Part shown: piece after piece, positions 15,743 through 23,330 of the stretch
Numbering within the stretch: the first letter of the stretch is position 1
Layout of the letters: every line of letters begins with the position of its first letter
Source: an uncultured Phascolarctobacterium sp.
Lineage (GTDB): Bacteria; Bacillota; Negativicutes; Acidaminococcales; Acidaminococcaceae
Assembly: GCA_937901335.1 (NCBI GenBank)
Contig: CALCHC010000139.1
Coordinates: 1 to 31,534, forward strand
DNA: 31,534 bases
Direction: 5' to 3'
Translations under genes and position numbers: made by a program
The notes under the pieces: model-generated
Seen by the model: the letters and a program-made list of their open reading frames with translations, nothing else
Told to the model about the DNA's origin: nothing
Databases searched by the model: none

Positions 15743-17680
15743 ATGGCAAATAACATTGATATTGAAGAAGCTACAACAGTAAATGGCCAATATGGCGCTG
15801 ACCAGATTCACGTTTTAGAAGGTTTGGAAGCAGTACGTAAAAGACCGGCAATGTATATTGGCAGTACCTCTGCTCGTGGCTTGCATCATTTGGTTTATGA
15901 AGTTGTCGATAACAGTATCGACGAAGCTTTGGCTGGCTTCTGTAACGATATTCGTGTAATCATTCATGCAGATAACAGTATTACCGTACGCGATAATGGT
16001 CGTGGTATTCCTGTTGATATGATGAAAAAAGAAGGCAAACCTGCAGTTGAAGTTATTATGACCGTTCTCCACGCCGGTGGTAAATTTGGCGATGGCGGTT
16101 ATAAAGTTTCCGGTGGTTTGCACGGCGTAGGCGTAACCTGCGTTAACGCACTTTCTGAAAGCATGGATGTAGAAGTTCGTCGTGGAGGTAAATGCTATGG
16201 CATTGCTTTTGAACAAGGCAAAACTACTACCCAACTTTATGTAAAAGGCGATTCTGACGAAACCGGTACTACCGTTCACTTCAAACCGGACGCTACCATT
16301 TTCTCCGAACTTGTTTACAGCTACGAAACTTTGCGTATGCGTATTCGTGAGTTGGCGTTCCTTAACAAAGGTATTACCATTACTTTAAGTGATGAACGTG
16401 AAGACGGTAAAACTGAAACCTTCCACTTTGGTGGCGGTATCATTGAATTCGTAAATTACGTTGATAACAACAAAGATAAAATTAACGCTGAACCCATTTA
16501 TTTGGAAGGCGAAAAGAACGGTATCATTGTAGAAGTTGCAATGCAATACTGCGATACCTACAGTGAAAATGTCTTTACCTATGTAAACAACATTAACACT
16601 GAAGAAGGCGGTACCCATTTAAGTGGTTTCCGTAAAGCTTTGACCAGAACTATCAATGGTTATGCTCGTAAAAATAACCTTTTGAAAGAAAATGAAGATG
16701 CTTTAAGCGGTGAAGACGTGCGTGAAGGTTTGACCGCAGTTATCAGCTTAAAGATTCCTAATCCTCAATTTGAATCCCAAACTAAAATTAAACTGGGCAA
16801 TAGCGAAGTTATGCCCATCGTTGATAATTTAGTTGGCGATGCTTTGAATGAATTCATGGAAGAAAATCCTTCCATTGCTAAAAAGATTGTTGAAAAATCC
16901 ATTATTTCTGCCCGCGCTCGTATGGCAGCACGTAAAGCACGCGAGCTTACCCGTCGTAAAAATGCGTTGGAAGTTAGCAGCTTGCCAGGTAAACTTGCAG
17001 ATTGCCAAAGTAAAGATGCAGCAGAAACTGAAATTTACCTTGTCGAAGGTGATTCCGCAGGTGGCAGTGCTAAACAAGGTCGTGACCGTAAGTTCCAAGC
17101 TATTCTCCCCTTGCGTGGTAAAATCTTAAACGTAGAAAAAGCTCGTCTTGATAAAATTTTGAGCAGTGAAGAAATCCGTAATATGATTACTGCTTTTGGT
17201 TGTGGTATTGGTGATGACTTTGATATTAACAAAGCTCGTTACGGCAAAATCATTATCATGACCGATGCCGACGTCGACGGCGCTCACATTCGTACCTTGC
17301 TGTTGACTTTCTTCTATCGTTATATGCAACCTTTGATTAGAGAAGGCCATGTATTTATTGCACAACCCCCTCTCTATTTGGTACGCAAAGGCACTAAACA
17401 TCACTATGCTTACAGTGACGAAGAACTGCAAAATGTTTTGGATGAAGTTGGTCGCGACAGCAACCCCTACATCCAACGCTATAAAGGTCTTGGTGAAATG
17501 AACCCGGAACAATTGTGGGAAACCACTATGAACCCGGAAGACCGTACTATTTTGCAAGTTCAATTGGAAGATGCTGCAGAAGCAGACAAAATCTTCTCTA
17601 TCTTGATGGGCGATAAAGTAGAACCGCGCCGTCAATTTATTGAAGAAAACGCACGTAAAGTTCGTAACTTAGACTTGTAA
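15743..17680 (+). CDS. gyrB: DNA gyrase subunit B
   Basis: 645 residues. The ATPase subunit of gyrase. The GHKL domain begins VLEGLEAVRKRPAMYIG and contains GGLHGVGV. The TOPRIM domain shows EGDSAGGSAKQGRDR and the metal-binding DADVDGAH. The C-terminus has QRYKGLGEMNP and ends RNLDL. TAGGAGG precedes the ATG. gyrA is not adjacent but 5.6 kb downstream, separated by other genes. Confidence 0.99.
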   Translation: MANNIDIEEATTVNGQYGADQIHVLEGLEAVRKRPAMYIGSTSARGLHHLVYEVVDNSIDEALAGFCNDIRVIIHADNSITVRDNGRGIPVDMMKKEGKPAVEVIMTVLHAGGKFGDGGYKVSGGLHGVGVTCVNALSESMDVEVRRGGKCYGIAFEQGKTTTQLYVKGDSDETGTTVHFKPDATIFSELVYSYETLRMRIRELAFLNKGITITLSDEREDGKTETFHFGGGIIEFVNYVDNNKDKINAEPIYLEGEKNGIIVEVAMQYCDTYSENVFTYVNNINTEEGGTHLSGFRKALTRTINGYARKNNLLKENEDALSGEDVREGLTAVISLKIPNPQFESQTKIKLGNSEVMPIVDNLVGDALNEFMEENPSIAKKIVEKSIISARARMAARKARELTRRKNALEVSSLPGKLADCQSKDAAETEIYLVEGDSAGGSAKQGRDRKFQAILPLRGKILNVEKARLDKILSSEEIRNMITAFGCGIGDDFDINKARYGKIIIMTDADVDGAHIRTLLLTFFYRYMQPLIREGHVFIAQPPLYLVRKGTKHHYAYSDEELQNVLDEVGRDSNPYIQRYKGLGEMNPEQLWETTMNPEDRTILQVQLEDAAEADKIFSILMGDKVEPRRQFIEENARKVRNLDL

Positions 17681-17698
17681 TTTGTGAGGTTGAATAAA

Positions 17699-18001
17699 AT
17701 GGCTAAAATTAGAAAAAATCTTTCTGATGAAGATATGTTGAAGGGTTTTAGTGAAGAACTTTCCTTTGAAAACGGTATCTATTCTGAAGAAAAAACTACC
17801 GCACGCATGAAACTTAAAGCAAAAGCTCCTGCTCCTGCGAAAAAAGAGCTGCTGCTTCCCCAAGATGCTCAAGAACGTTTAAACCGTTTCCTTTTGGAAA
17901 TCAGCATGGAATGGTTGAAAAACAAAAACGGCGACTGCACTTGGAAAGTTTTAAAAGAAGGCGGACAAATTGTTATTAAGCCTGTTGCGAAAAGTAAATA
18001 A
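17699..18001 (+). CDS. Small hypothetical protein after gyrB
   Basis: 100 residues from the ATG at 17699, with TGAGG about 8 bp ahead. I do not recognise a family. The protein is basic at both ends (MAKIRKN, VAKSK), has an Ala/Pro/Lys hinge in the middle and a conserved-looking block RLNRFLLEISMEWLKNKNGDCTW near the C-terminus. Its stop shares a base with the thiN start and it begins 18 bp after gyrB, so it is cotranscribed with both. Codon use is like its neighbours, which supports a real gene. Confidence 0.7.
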   Translation: MAKIRKNLSDEDMLKGFSEELSFENGIYSEEKTTARMKLKAKAPAPAKKELLLPQDAQERLNRFLLEISMEWLKNKNGDCTWKVLKEGGQIVIKPVAKSK

Positions 18002-18699
18002 TGAATACTAAGACTTTTAAATTACCTCAGTTTACAGCTGAGGTAATTTTACCTAAACAATATAATGAAACAAAATTAGTAGTTGCAGGTGGCAGAACGC
18101 CTGAAATCCCTTGGCTTCAAGAAGTTGCAACTACTAAAAAGCTTTACTGCGCAGATAAAGGCATTGAAGTTTGCTTAAAAGCAAATTTAGTACCTACTTC
18201 CCTTTTTGGTGATGGCGATAGCGGTTCTAAAGAAGCTTACGAAAAAGCACAAGCCTTGGGAACTAAGGTAGAAAGCTTCCCTGTAGAAAAGGACGATACA
18301 GATTTGCAGTTACTTCTGCAAAATTTAGAAGGTAGCGACTTAATCTGCACCGGGGTATGGAGCGGTAGGTTTGATCACCTCTACAGCAATGTTTTTTCCT
18401 TACTTAGTTATAAAGAAGAACATCAAGCACAAGTTATCTTGGCAGATGATAAGGAAGCAATGCTTTTAGTAACTGCCGGTGAAGCAGTAAAGCTTTGCCT
18501 ACATAAAAAAGTAAAAGCCTTGTCCCTACTCCCTTTGAGTGAGGTAAACAAGGTTACCTTAAAAAATGTGCGTTGGGAATTAGAAGAAGCAGAACTTAAA
18601 TTACTGCACCCATACGCCATTAGCAATATTCCTCAAGATGAAGTTACCTTTGAATGTCTTGCAGGAAAAATTGGTTTATATTTATGTTTTGAAGAATGA
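18001..18699 (+). CDS. thiN: Thiamine diphosphokinase
   Basis: 232 residues. It transfers pyrophosphate from ATP to thiamine to make thiamine diphosphate. Family motifs: ADKGIEVCLKANLVPTSLFGDGDS (about 51-74), EKDDTDLQ and GRFDHLYSN. The C-terminal half is the beta-domain that binds thiamine. It starts on the last base of the preceding stop codon (TAATG) and lacks its own strong ribosome site, so translation is coupled. No TPP riboswitch is visible. Confidence 0.9.
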   Translation: MNTKTFKLPQFTAEVILPKQYNETKLVVAGGRTPEIPWLQEVATTKKLYCADKGIEVCLKANLVPTSLFGDGDSGSKEAYEKAQALGTKVESFPVEKDDTDLQLLLQNLEGSDLICTGVWSGRFDHLYSNVFSLLSYKEEHQAQVILADDKEAMLLVTAGEAVKLCLHKKVKALSLLPLSEVNKVTLKNVRWELEEAELKLLHPYAISNIPQDEVTFECLAGKIGLYLCFEE

Positions 18700-18714
18700 G
18701 TTTAGAGGGGTTTT

Positions 18715-19491
18715 ATGGAACAATTTGTTGCTGAGCTAAATTTATATACAGTAGCATTTTTATTAATTGCAGGCTTCGTAGCTTGCTTTATTGATTCCAC
18801 AGTTGGTGGTGGTGGCTTAATTTCTGCTCCTGCACTTTTGGCTTTAGGTATGCCTGTTCCTTTGGCACTTGGTACAAATAAGCTTTCTGCTTCTACAGGT
18901 GCATTTACCAGCATACTTTCCTTTTGGCGAGCAGGTAAGATTAACAAAATAGCACTGTATTTTATGCCACTATCTTTTATAGGCTCTGCGGTTGGTGCTT
19001 ATGTAGTTTATCTTTTGCCGGAAGAACTGATGAAGAACATCATCGTAGTAATGCTTGTGGCAGTAGCAGTTTATACCTACTTCCGTAAGGATTGGGGCGA
19101 TGTTGCTTCTAAAGAAGAACTGGGTACTAAAGAATATATTGCCGTGGCAATAATGGCTTTAGGCTTAGGTTTTTATGATGGCTTCTTTGGCCCTGGCACT
19201 GGTTCTTTCTTAATCTTTGGCTTCTTGTTTTTAGGCTGTGATTTTGTTACTGCTGCAGGTAATGCCAAAGCTTTAAACTTTGCCAGCGGTATTGGCGCTT
19301 TGATGTCCTTTGCTTTAAGTGGTTCCGTAGTTTGGACTTACGGTGTAATTATGGCTGGCGGTATGATTGTAGGCGCAATTTTTGGCTCCCGCATGGCAAT
19401 AAAAAAAGGAGCGGCTTATGTGCGACCGCTCTACTTATTGGTTACTTCCTTGCTGATTGGTAAGCAGGTTATTGATATCTTATTTAAATAG
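18715..19491 (+). CDS. TauE/SafE (TSUP) family membrane transporter
   Basis: 258 residues, mostly hydrophobic with about eight membrane helices. The N-terminal repeat contains CFIDSTVGGGGLISAPALL and LGTNKLSAS, the second half YDGFFGPGTGSF and NAKALNFASG, the paired TSUP motifs. The family exports or imports sulfite, sulfonates or other small anions; the substrate cannot be told here. It follows thiN by 15 bp and ends the gyrB transcript at the 19512 hairpin. Confidence 0.9.
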   Translation: MEQFVAELNLYTVAFLLIAGFVACFIDSTVGGGGLISAPALLALGMPVPLALGTNKLSASTGAFTSILSFWRAGKINKIALYFMPLSFIGSAVGAYVVYLLPEELMKNIIVVMLVAVAVYTYFRKDWGDVASKEELGTKEYIAVAIMALGLGFYDGFFGPGTGSFLIFGFLFLGCDFVTAAGNAKALNFASGIGALMSFALSGSVVWTYGVIMAGGMIVGAIFGSRMAIKKGAAYVRPLYLLVTSLLIGKQVIDILFK

Positions 19492-19511
19492 TTTTTATAA
19501 ATTTACAAGAT

Positions 19512-19559
19512 AGCCTTTCATGTTGATGAATTCTGAATTATTCATTGATATGGAAGGCT
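19512..19559. terminator. Bidirectional terminator between TauE/SafE gene and bioA
   Basis: A long stem (AGCCTT at 19512-19517 with AAGGCT at 19554-19559, continuing inwards with a few G-U pairs to about 19530/19541) with T-rich sequence on the right and A-rich on the left. It serves two converging transcripts. Confidence 0.75.
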
Positions 19560-19560
19560 T

Positions 19561-20841
19561 TTATTTATTTCTAGTAAACCATTTTTTCATAGTTCCAAGT
19601 ACTTTTATTAATTCTTCTTCATTAATTATATAAGGAACCATAGCATACATATAATTTAAAAATGGTCTACTAAAGACATCTTCATCGTAGGCAAATTGTT
19701 GGTAACCTTTGATGGTTTCTTCGTCATAAACTTCTATACAAATACAAGCACCCATAATTCGTATTTCTTTTATCCTTGGATCACTGAAGCCAGCCATTTC
19801 TCTTCTAGTTATTTCTTCTATCTTTTTTATTTTGTCCATATAATTATTTTTTTCGAAGAGTTCTATGGATTTTAAAGAAACACTGCAGGCTAAAGCATTT
19901 CCCATAAAGGTTGGACCGTGCATTAGTGCTTTTTGAGGGTCATCATCGTAAAAAGCATCAAAAACTTTTTTATTAGCGACTGTTACTGCGTGTCCAATAT
20001 ATCCACCTGTTAAAGCTTTACCTAAAATTAAAATATCGGGTTGCACTATGTCTGCTACAAAACGATGACCAGTTCTTCCAAAGCCTGTGGCAACTTCATC
20101 AAAAATTAAAAGAATATTATATTTATCACAAAGTTCACGGGCGCGTTTTAAAAAAGCAATATCATACATGCGCATACCGCCTGCTCCTTGTAGTAATGGT
20201 TCAACAATGAAGCAGGTAAGATATTGATGGTATTGTGCGAAGGCTTTTTCTAATGCTGTAATTTCTGTGGGAATATGGATGATATTTTGATTTTTACCAT
20301 AAACTTCTAAAACGAAATGATAGTCTTCGTCATCTCCAACTTCCATCGTTTTAAAGGTGTCGCCGTGATAAGCATGCTCTAAAGATAAAATCATGGTGCG
20401 TTTGTTTTCAGTAAGGCTTTCAATTTCTAAATTATTGCCATGATGGCAATTTTCCAGAGCAAGAATTGTGTTATGTTGCCTTTTATTTTGATTAACATAG
20501 AATTGTAAAGCCATTTTTAAAGCAACTTCAACGGCAACACTACCGGAATCGGAAAAGAAACAGTAATCTAAATCACCGGGTAGAAATTCTTTTAATTTTT
20601 GAGCAAGTCTTTGAGCAGGCTCGTGAGATAAGCCACCTAACATAACATGGGAGAATTTATCAACTTGATTTTTAATAGCAGCGTTTAATTGTGGATGCTT
20701 ATAACCGTGAATAACACTCCACCAAGAAGAAACGGAATCAATAAGCTTTTTATTTTCTGTGTAAAGATAAACACCTTCGGCATCAATAATCTTGTAGGGA
20801 GTAGCCAAGGTTTTCATTTGAGCATAGGGATACCAAAGCAT
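19561..20841 (-). CDS. bioA: Adenosylmethionine-8-amino-7-oxononanoate aminotransferase BioA
   Basis: 426 residues from ATG 20841 (AAGGAG 8 bp ahead; a GTG nine bases earlier overlaps that site). A PLP enzyme that makes 7,8-diaminopelargonate using SAM as amino donor. Visible motifs: WYPYAQMK, SSWWSVIHGY, FFSDSGSVAVEVALKMALQ, IVEPLLQGAGGM, IFDEVATGFGRTG, LGKALTGG with the PLP lysine, and HGPTFMGN. Oddity: about 27 extra residues precede the YHGDTF motif and look like a diverged tandem copy of it (residues 119-145 versus 146-172). Last gene of bioYBDA; AT-rich compared with the gyrase genes. Confidence 0.95.
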   Translation of the reverse strand: MLWYPYAQMKTLATPYKIIDAEGVYLYTENKKLIDSVSSWWSVIHGYKHPQLNAAIKNQVDKFSHVMLGGLSHEPAQRLAQKLKEFLPGDLDYCFFSDSGSVAVEVALKMALQFYVNQNKRQHNTILALENCHHGNNLEIESLTENKRTMILSLEHAYHGDTFKTMEVGDDEDYHFVLEVYGKNQNIIHIPTEITALEKAFAQYHQYLTCFIVEPLLQGAGGMRMYDIAFLKRARELCDKYNILLIFDEVATGFGRTGHRFVADIVQPDILILGKALTGGYIGHAVTVANKKVFDAFYDDDPQKALMHGPTFMGNALACSVSLKSIELFEKNNYMDKIKKIEEITRREMAGFSDPRIKEIRIMGACICIEVYDEETIKGYQQFAYDEDVFSRPFLNYMYAMVPYIINEEELIKVLGTMKKWFTRNK

Positions 20842-20855
20842 ATAAATCACTCCTT

Positions 20856-21542
20856 TTACGAAAAATAATTTAATAGCTCATTTACTGCAAGGGGAAAATG
20901 GTTTTCATTTTGTTTTATACAAGCAACTGCTTCAAGATTAGTCATTGACTGACACATTTTTAAATTATCAGTGTGCAGTAAATTATTCTTTTGATAGTTG
21001 TTAAGGACATATCCTTGAACATTTATATTGAGTGTTTGTAAATAATCAATAGTTAAGCAAAGATGATTAATGGTTCCTAAACCTGCATCTGCAACTATTA
21101 AGCAAGGAAAATTATAATGACCTATAAAATTAGTAATAGTGTAGATATCACCATTATCATAAGTAAGGGGGCATAAAACTCCGCCTGCGCCTTCAATTAC
21201 TATATATTCATATTTTTGACAGAGCTTTCGTAGTGAAAAATGAATTTTAGGGATACTTATACTTTGTTTGTTTAATTGTGCTGCTAAATGAGGAGAGTAA
21301 GGCTCCGTAAAAAGATAGGGACACATTTCCTCAACAGGTTGATTGGTTTTAGCAAAGTTTTTTATAAATAGAGAATCACCTGGTAAGATATTACCTTTAC
21401 TATCTTGCTTATTATCACTCATAGCAGGTTTAAAATAACCAACATTGATTCCCGCATCTACTAATTTTTTAACTATTAATGCTGCAATATAGGTTTTACC
21501 AACATTGGTTCCTGTTCCTGTAATAAATAAAAATTTACTCAT
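20856..21542 (-). CDS. bioD: Dethiobiotin synthetase BioD
   Basis: 228 residues. It closes the ureido ring of dethiobiotin with CO2 and ATP. The P-loop GTGTNVGKTYIAA lies near residues 8-20, YFKPAMS follows, then PYSPHLAAQ, and VIEGAGGVLCPL holds the second nucleotide motif. GGAGG lies 6 bp before the ATG, inside the end of bioB; the two genes overlap by 8 bases. Confidence 0.96.
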   Translation of the reverse strand: MSKFLFITGTGTNVGKTYIAALIVKKLVDAGINVGYFKPAMSDNKQDSKGNILPGDSLFIKNFAKTNQPVEEMCPYLFTEPYSPHLAAQLNKQSISIPKIHFSLRKLCQKYEYIVIEGAGGVLCPLTYDNGDIYTITNFIGHYNFPCLIVADAGLGTINHLCLTIDYLQTLNINVQGYVLNNYQKNNLLHTDNLKMCQSMTNLEAVACIKQNENHFPLAVNELLNYFS

Positions 21543-22506
21543 TTATTACCTCCACTCTATATCCTAAGGATTTAATTAACTCTAAATCACTTGCAATAGT
21601 TGTTCCTGTCGTAGTAAGCATATTTCCTGAGATGGCTGCGTTAGCTCCGCTGAGAAAACAGCTTCTCCCCTGATCTTTAAGCAAACTTCTTCCTCCTGAT
21701 AATCTAAGAAAGGCGTTAGGTAAAATAAATCGATAAGTTGCCACGATACGCTGTATGTCAGTTGGTGTAAGAGTGTCGTTATTTTCTAATGGTGTACCTG
21801 GAATGGGATTCAGTATGTTAATGGGAACACTGTTAATACCAAGTTCTCGTAAAGTAAGAGCCATATCTATTCTGTCTTCAACACTTTCACCAAGTCCCAT
21901 TATTCCACCGCTGCATACTTCTAACCCAGCTTCTTGGGCAGCTTTAATAGCATTTACTTTATCTGCAAAAGTATGCGTGGTACAAATATTAGGAAAGTTT
22001 TTAGAAGAAGTCTCTAAATTATTATGAACTCTACTGACACCTGCATTCTTAAGTTTGGAATATTGCTCTTTATTAAGTAAGCCAAAGGAAGCACATACTA
22101 ATAAATTGGTAGTTTCTTTAATCGTACGGATTGAATGACATACTTTATCAATTTCATCGTCGGTTAGGCTTCTTCCGGAAGTTACAAGAGCAAAACGAAG
22201 CATGCCATCTTGGTCATTTAATCTTGCTTGTTCAAGAATTGAATGTGTATTAAGCAAAGGATAGACACTTACATTTGTTTTATTATAGGCAGATTGAGCA
22301 CAGAACCTACAATTTTCAGAGCAAAGTCCGCTTTTAGCGTTAATTATGGTGCAAATATCAAAGGTGTTTTTACAGAAGTGTTTGCGAATCTCATTAGCTT
22401 GATGGCAAAGTTCATCCAATGGTTGTTTGTAAAGAAGTAAAGCTTCAGCTTTAGTAATTTGTTGATTTGCTATAACTTTTTTGGTCATTAAATCAATATA
22501 AGTCAC
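21535..22506 (-). CDS. bioB: Biotin synthase BioB (radical SAM)
   Basis: 323 residues from the GTG at 22506, which has GAAGGTGA at proper distance; an upstream in-frame start overlaps bioY and gives an atypical N-terminus. It inserts sulfur into dethiobiotin. The radical SAM cluster ligands are C62, C66 and C69 in LCSENCRFCAQS. Further family residues: LVCASFG, EVCSGGIMGLGES and RLSGGR with the arginine that binds the auxiliary [2Fe-2S] cluster. It begins 4 bp after bioY and overlaps bioD. Confidence 0.97.
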   Translation of the reverse strand: MTYIDLMTKKVIANQQITKAEALLLYKQPLDELCHQANEIRKHFCKNTFDICTIINAKSGLCSENCRFCAQSAYNKTNVSVYPLLNTHSILEQARLNDQDGMLRFALVTSGRSLTDDEIDKVCHSIRTIKETTNLLVCASFGLLNKEQYSKLKNAGVSRVHNNLETSSKNFPNICTTHTFADKVNAIKAAQEAGLEVCSGGIMGLGESVEDRIDMALTLRELGINSVPINILNPIPGTPLENNDTLTPTDIQRIVATYRFILPNAFLRLSGGRSLLKDQGRSCFLSGANAAISGNMLTTTGTTIASDLELIKSLGYRVEVINE

Positions 22507-22510
22507 AAAA

Positions 22511-23056
22511 TCACCTTCTTTGAAGTTTAATATGAGGAAGCATCTTTTCGGCAAGGTAAGCGGCTAAGAAGCACAGGGCAATATCGCCTGGTATTGGCAA
22601 AAGGAAACAATATAAAAAAAGAGTATGTAAAGTTATAGGCATACCTAAGTAAAAGTTACTGATGAAATAACAATAGATAGTGCCACAGAAATACAGAATT
22701 GCTAAGCCAATAAAATTTGCTATTAGTAAATCCAAATAGTTAGGATTAGAAGTTTTATAAGCAAAATAACCTGTAGCATAGGTTGCCAGAGCATAGCCAA
22801 CAAGATAACCAAAAGTTGGATTAAAAATATATCCAGGACCACCACCTTCAGAAAAAACTGGCAACCCAACTAAGCCGCAAAAAACATATGATGCAACGGA
22901 AATAGAACCCAACCTTGCACCTAAAAGTAATCCAGCTAGCATGGTGAATAAAAATTGCAAGGTGAAGGGAACAAGTGGAACAGGAATTTGGATCTTTGCA
23001 CCAATTGCTATAAGAGCCACAAAAAGTGCCGATAAAACAATTTCATATGTTTTCAA
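22511..23056 (-). CDS. bioY: Biotin transporter BioY (ECF S component)
   Basis: 181 residues with about six membrane helices. The substrate-binding subunit of the energy-coupling-factor biotin transporter. Family motifs: IPLVPFTLQ-type sequence (PVPLVPFTLQFL), GLVGLPVFSEGGGP and PTFGYLVGYALA. The start is a TTG with GGGGTGA 5-6 bp upstream. It leads the operon, so uptake and synthesis are under one BirA-controlled promoter. Confidence 0.95.
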   Translation of the reverse strand: MKTYEIVLSALFVALIAIGAKIQIPVPLVPFTLQFLFTMLAGLLLGARLGSISVASYVFCGLVGLPVFSEGGGPGYIFNPTFGYLVGYALATYATGYFAYKTSNPNYLDLLIANFIGLAILYFCGTIYCYFISNFYLGMPITLHTLFLYCFLLPIPGDIALCFLAAYLAEKMLPHIKLQRR

Positions 23057-23136
23057 AATATCACCCCAATTATTTTGGTTTTCTCAAAAATTGTTATCAC
23101 CCTCTTGAACCGCGGTAAGATTATTTGCGCACCTAC

Positions 23137-23165
23137 AATATAGCACAGTAATAATTTTATGTAAA
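23137..23165 (-). promoter_or_regulatory. bioYBDA promoter
   Basis: On the minus strand TTTACA (23160-23165), 17 bp, TATATT (23137-23142). The -35 lies inside one arm of the BirA operator, so bound repressor excludes RNA polymerase. Confidence 0.8.
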
Positions 23166-23190
23166 CCAATTTTGTGATTTTGGTTAACGA
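23159..23190. promoter_or_regulatory. BirA operator
   Basis: ATGTAAACC (23159-23167), 14 bp, GGTTAACGA (23182-23190). This fits the BirA consensus TTGTAAACC-N14/15-GGTTTACAA with three outer mismatches and correct spacing. Biotinyl-AMP-bound BirA would shut the bio operon. Confidence 0.85.
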
Positions 23191-23212
23191 TAAATTATAA
23201 GGTGACCTAACT

Positions 23213-23241
23213 TTGAAAAAAGAAACAAAATATGGTATAAT
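23213..23241 (+). promoter_or_regulatory. gyrA promoter
   Basis: TTGAAA (23213-23218), 17 bp, TATAAT (23236-23241), giving a leader of about 85 nt. It diverges from the bio promoter with the BirA site in between, 22 bp from this -35. Confidence 0.75.
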
Positions 23242-23330
23242 AAAGCATTAAAATTTAGTTTATACGCAAAATAGATGTATTAGATAATTGTTGAAATGTA
23301 TTGATTTAATGGAAAGTAAAGGGTGATAAA

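Noticed and set aside
18601..19500. TPP riboswitch near thiN
   Set aside because: Looked for the conserved CTGAGA and GACC-type elements before thiN; the gene is coupled to its upstream neighbour with no leader.
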